NCBI GenBank assembly: GCA_024743315.1
Contig: JANSWU010000005.1
Coordinates: forward strand, 310,001-374,000
DNA from: Hyphomonadaceae bacterium
Lineage (GTDB): Bacteria > Pseudomonadota > Alphaproteobacteria > Caulobacterales > Hyphomonadaceae
DNA length: 64,000 bases
Direction of reading: 5' to 3'
In this document: piece after piece, positions 62,070 to 64,000 of the stretch
How positions within the stretch are numbered: position 1 is the first letter of the stretch
Layout of the letters: every line of letters starts with the position of its first letter
Notes under the pieces: model-generated
What the model saw: only the letters and a program-made list of their open reading frames with translations
Told to the model about the DNA's origin: nothing
Database searches by the model: none
Made by a program: the position numbers and the translations under genes

Positions 62070-62836
62070 CCGGCTCCCATAATTGCGCCGCGACCGCGAG
62101 GTCCCCCAAAATAATCCTGAATCCAGGGATGGGGTTCTCGTCTTAATTCATCCATCGTGCCAACTGCCAGAACGCGCTTGTCTCCGAGAACGGCAATCCG
62201 ATCACATGTGACCGCCAGTGTATCGACATCATGCGTGACCAGAAACACGGTCAATCCCAATGATTTTTGCAAATCCCGGATCAATTGGTCAAATCCGGCC
62301 GCCGTAATCGGGTCGAGCCCGGCGGTCGGCTCGTCAAGAAATAGCAGGGGCGGATCCAACGCCAGAGCCCTGGCGAGGGCGGCACGCTTGCGCATCCCGC
62401 CAGACAAGTCAGATGGATATTTGCGGCCCGCCCAGGTCTCCAGACCGGACATGCGGATCTTCTGGTCAGCCAGTTCTTTCATCAGGGGCAGATGCAGGCT
62501 GGTATGCTCTTTCATCGGCACCATGACATTCTCGCGCACGGTCAGATTGGAGAAGAGTGCGCCATCCTGGAACATGATGCCCCAGAGGCGCTGCAAGGCT
62601 GCGACATCGGCATCTTGCAAATGGATCACGTCCTGCCCGAAAACATCGACCGCGCCGGCGGCTGGCTTTTTCAAGCCTGTAATCGCGCGCAGCAGCACCG
62701 ATTTCCCGCAGCCCGACGGCCCGATAATGCCCATCACTTCGCCGGATCGCACATCGAGGTCGAGATTCTCATGCACGACATGCGTGCCATAAGCGGTTTT
62801 CAAGCCACGGACTTTGATGGCGATCTCGTGCGTCAC
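62066..62836 (-). CDS. mlaF: MlaF-type ABC transporter ATP-binding protein
   Basis: 256 residues from GTG 62836, which overlaps the mlaE stop in GTGA. Walker A is GPSGCGKSVLLRAI, the ABC signature LSGGMRKRAALARAL, Walker B PLLFLDEPTAGLD, and the switch His is in FLVTHDVDTLAV. It powers phospholipid transport by the MlaE permease. The frame is open 45 codons upstream but runs over mlaE. Confidence 0.94.
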   Translation of the reverse strand: MTHEIAIKVRGLKTAYGTHVVHENLDLDVRSGEVMGIIGPSGCGKSVLLRAITGLKKPAAGAVDVFGQDVIHLQDADVAALQRLWGIMFQDGALFSNLTVRENVMVPMKEHTSLHLPLMKELADQKIRMSGLETWAGRKYPSDLSGGMRKRAALARALALDPPLLFLDEPTAGLDPITAAGFDQLIRDLQKSLGLTVFLVTHDVDTLAVTCDRIAVLGDKRVLAVGTMDELRREPHPWIQDYFGGPRGRGAIMGAG

Positions 62837-63987
62837 AGCCCGAGCTCCTGATAGAACAGCGCAAAACAGGCATCGATGACAATGATTGAAAACAATGCCT
62901 GAACCACAGATTTGGTCGTGTGATGACCGAGCGATTGGACGCTGCCACCGACTTCGAGACCCTGGCGGCACCCGATCAAGGCGATGGCAAGGCCGAAAAC
63001 GGGAGCTTTCGACATGCCGATCCAGAACTGATCAATCGGCACGTTTTCCTGCAAGCGGTTGAAGAAGACGGTTGGATTGATGTCGAGAATAAGCCACCCG
63101 ACCGTCATCCCGCCGGCAATCGCAGTGAGCATGCCGATGAAGGTCAGAACCGGGACCATGATCATCATGGCGAGCACGCGCGGGGCGACGATAACATGCA
63201 TCGGATCGAGGCCGAGCGTCTGCATGGCATCGATTTCCTGGCGCATTTTCATCGCCCCAATCTGCGCCGTAAAGGCCGAATTGGTCCGACCGGCAATGAT
63301 GATCGCAACCAGAACCCCGCCCAATTCGCGCAAAACCCCGAAGCCGACCAGCTCGACAACAAAAATTGTTGCTCCGAACTGGGCCAGAGTCGTGGCGCCA
63401 ATAAAGGCAACCACCATGCCAACAAAGAAGCTCAAAAAGGCAATGATCGGCACTGCGTCGAGACCGGCATCCTCCATCACCGAGACCAAGGCCGTCCAGC
63501 GCATCTTGGTCGGGCGCCAAACCGCGGATGAAATTGCGATCAATGTTGCGCCGAAGAAGGACAGCGTTTCCAGCGTCTCGTCCCACATATTCTTGGCATT
63601 GCGACCTGTACGCTCCAGCAGGTCAATGAAACCGTGGCCTTCGGTCGGCACCGGGGGAGCATGTTCTTCTTGGGTCGCCAGAGTTCGGGCCTGTTGCAGC
63701 AGGGCGACCGCTTCTGGCTTGGCCCCGACAAAGGCCGGATCGCCGGATTGGAAACTGCGCAGCGCACGATCGATTAAATAAGCTCCAGCGGTATCGAGGC
63801 TTTCAAGCTCCGTCAGATCAAGCTGCTTGAGGGCATCATGGCCATGCGCTTCGGCCAGTTTTCGAAAAGCTTGGTCGAGGCCAGCGAGTGTCGCAACCAC
63901 CCAATCACCCTGCAAAACCAGCCGGGCGTTTTCTCCCTCGAAATACTCAAATGAGGGAGCTGAGAGGTGCTCACCAGATTTCAACAC
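62833..63987 (-). CDS. mlaE: MlaE-type ABC transporter permease with N-terminal STAS-like domain
   Basis: 384 residues. Residues about 1-105 resemble a STAS/MlaB domain (LVLQGDWVVATLAGLDQAF, LKQLDLTELESLDTAGAYLIDRAL). Residues about 135-384 are the permease with about five helices (LVSVMEDAGLDAVPIIAFLSF, RTNSAFTAQIGAMKMRQEIDAM, the coupling-helix block). Together with MlaF, MlaD and the auxiliary lipoprotein it moves phospholipid between membranes. The MlaB part is fused here rather than separate. The start is GTG 63987 with AAGGT six bases upstream. The right edge of the window cuts the upstream region. Confidence 0.92.
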   Translation of the reverse strand: MLKSGEHLSAPSFEYFEGENARLVLQGDWVVATLAGLDQAFRKLAEAHGHDALKQLDLTELESLDTAGAYLIDRALRSFQSGDPAFVGAKPEAVALLQQARTLATQEEHAPPVPTEGHGFIDLLERTGRNAKNMWDETLETLSFFGATLIAISSAVWRPTKMRWTALVSVMEDAGLDAVPIIAFLSFFVGMVVAFIGATTLAQFGATIFVVELVGFGVLRELGGVLVAIIIAGRTNSAFTAQIGAMKMRQEIDAMQTLGLDPMHVIVAPRVLAMMIMVPVLTFIGMLTAIAGGMTVGWLILDINPTVFFNRLQENVPIDQFWIGMSKAPVFGLAIALIGCRQGLEVGGSVQSLGHHTTKSVVQALFSIIVIDACFALFYQELGL

Positions 63988-64000
63988 TATTTACCTTAAC

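Noticed and set aside
1-64000. CRISPR arrays, tRNA or rRNA genes, insertion sequences, toxin-antitoxin or restriction genes
   Set aside because: No repeat-spacer pattern, cloverleaf, transposase-like or toxin-like frame was seen on either strand. The tetR remnant is the only clear gene relic.

Overview
The window reads as chromosomal DNA of an alphaproteobacterium, most likely of the Hyphomonadaceae/Maricaulales (marine Caulobacter relatives). Evidence: a CC0125/CC1285-type lipoprotein, a UrcA-like small secreted protein, a PleC/DivJ-type membrane histidine kinase preceded by a GANTC site and a CtrA-like motif, aerobic cobaltochelatase CobS/CobT, a TIGR02302 (DUF4175) protein beside lysA, and sdhCDAB order. 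The DNA is GC-rich and densely packed. I see no rRNA, tRNA, CRISPR array, phage or insertion sequence. The family-level placement is inference.

Layout. 1-8.3 kb: end of a PBP-activator-like protein, YkvA, an SDR enzyme, a lipoprotein, MscS, a cadherin/sugar-dehydrogenase lipoprotein, an aldehyde dehydrogenase, an orphan and a YceI lipoprotein. 8.3-11.1 kb: an A+T-richer phosphodiesterase gene between an intact tetR and the decayed 3' end of a second tetR. 11.1-19 kb: HerA-like ATPase, a TonB-like proline-rich protein, a TIGR04283 glycosyltransferase, a di-heme peroxidase lipoprotein, a DnaJ protein, phosphomannomutase and an outer-membrane beta-barrel. 19-24.5 kb: thioesterase/MFS pair, glutamine amidotransferase, and a sulfane-sulfur module (ArsR/BigR-like regulator, rhodanese, TauE, divergent persulfide dioxygenase). 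24.5-30 kb: DUF885 protein and sdhCDAB. 30-37.5 kb: UrcA-like protein, GNAT/deacetylase pair, xthA, DUF3108, rpmB, amidohydrolase, alpha/beta hydrolase. 37.5-44 kb: cobS, a GT87-like membrane protein, cobT, a phytase-like esterase, TauE. 44-50 kb: tlpA-like gene opposite argH-lptM-lysA-TIGR02302. 50-55.4 kb: exported methyltransferase-like lipoprotein, Hsp20, flavodoxin, PilZ, two acyl-CoA dehydrogenases. 55.5-64 kb: pepN, the histidine kinase, and an Mla-type lipid transport operon.

The main signals beyond ordinary genes are: (1) a perfect TGTGA-N6-TCACA palindrome upstream of an apparently non-coding plus-strand transcript ending in a strong terminator (2635-2770); (2) a ROSE-type RNA thermometer hairpin covering the Shine-Dalgarno sequence of hsp20 (51054-51110); (3) a structured RNA or leader ahead of xthA with a CU-rich anti-Shine-Dalgarno loop (33229-33352); (4) the tetR remnant that marks a rearranged locus around the phosphodiesterase gene; (5) paired palindromes between the BigR-like regulator and the persulfide dioxygenase. 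I did not recognise a wholly new multi-gene defence or biosynthetic system. The regulatory RNAs and the rearranged 8.4-11 kb locus are the best candidates for new biology.
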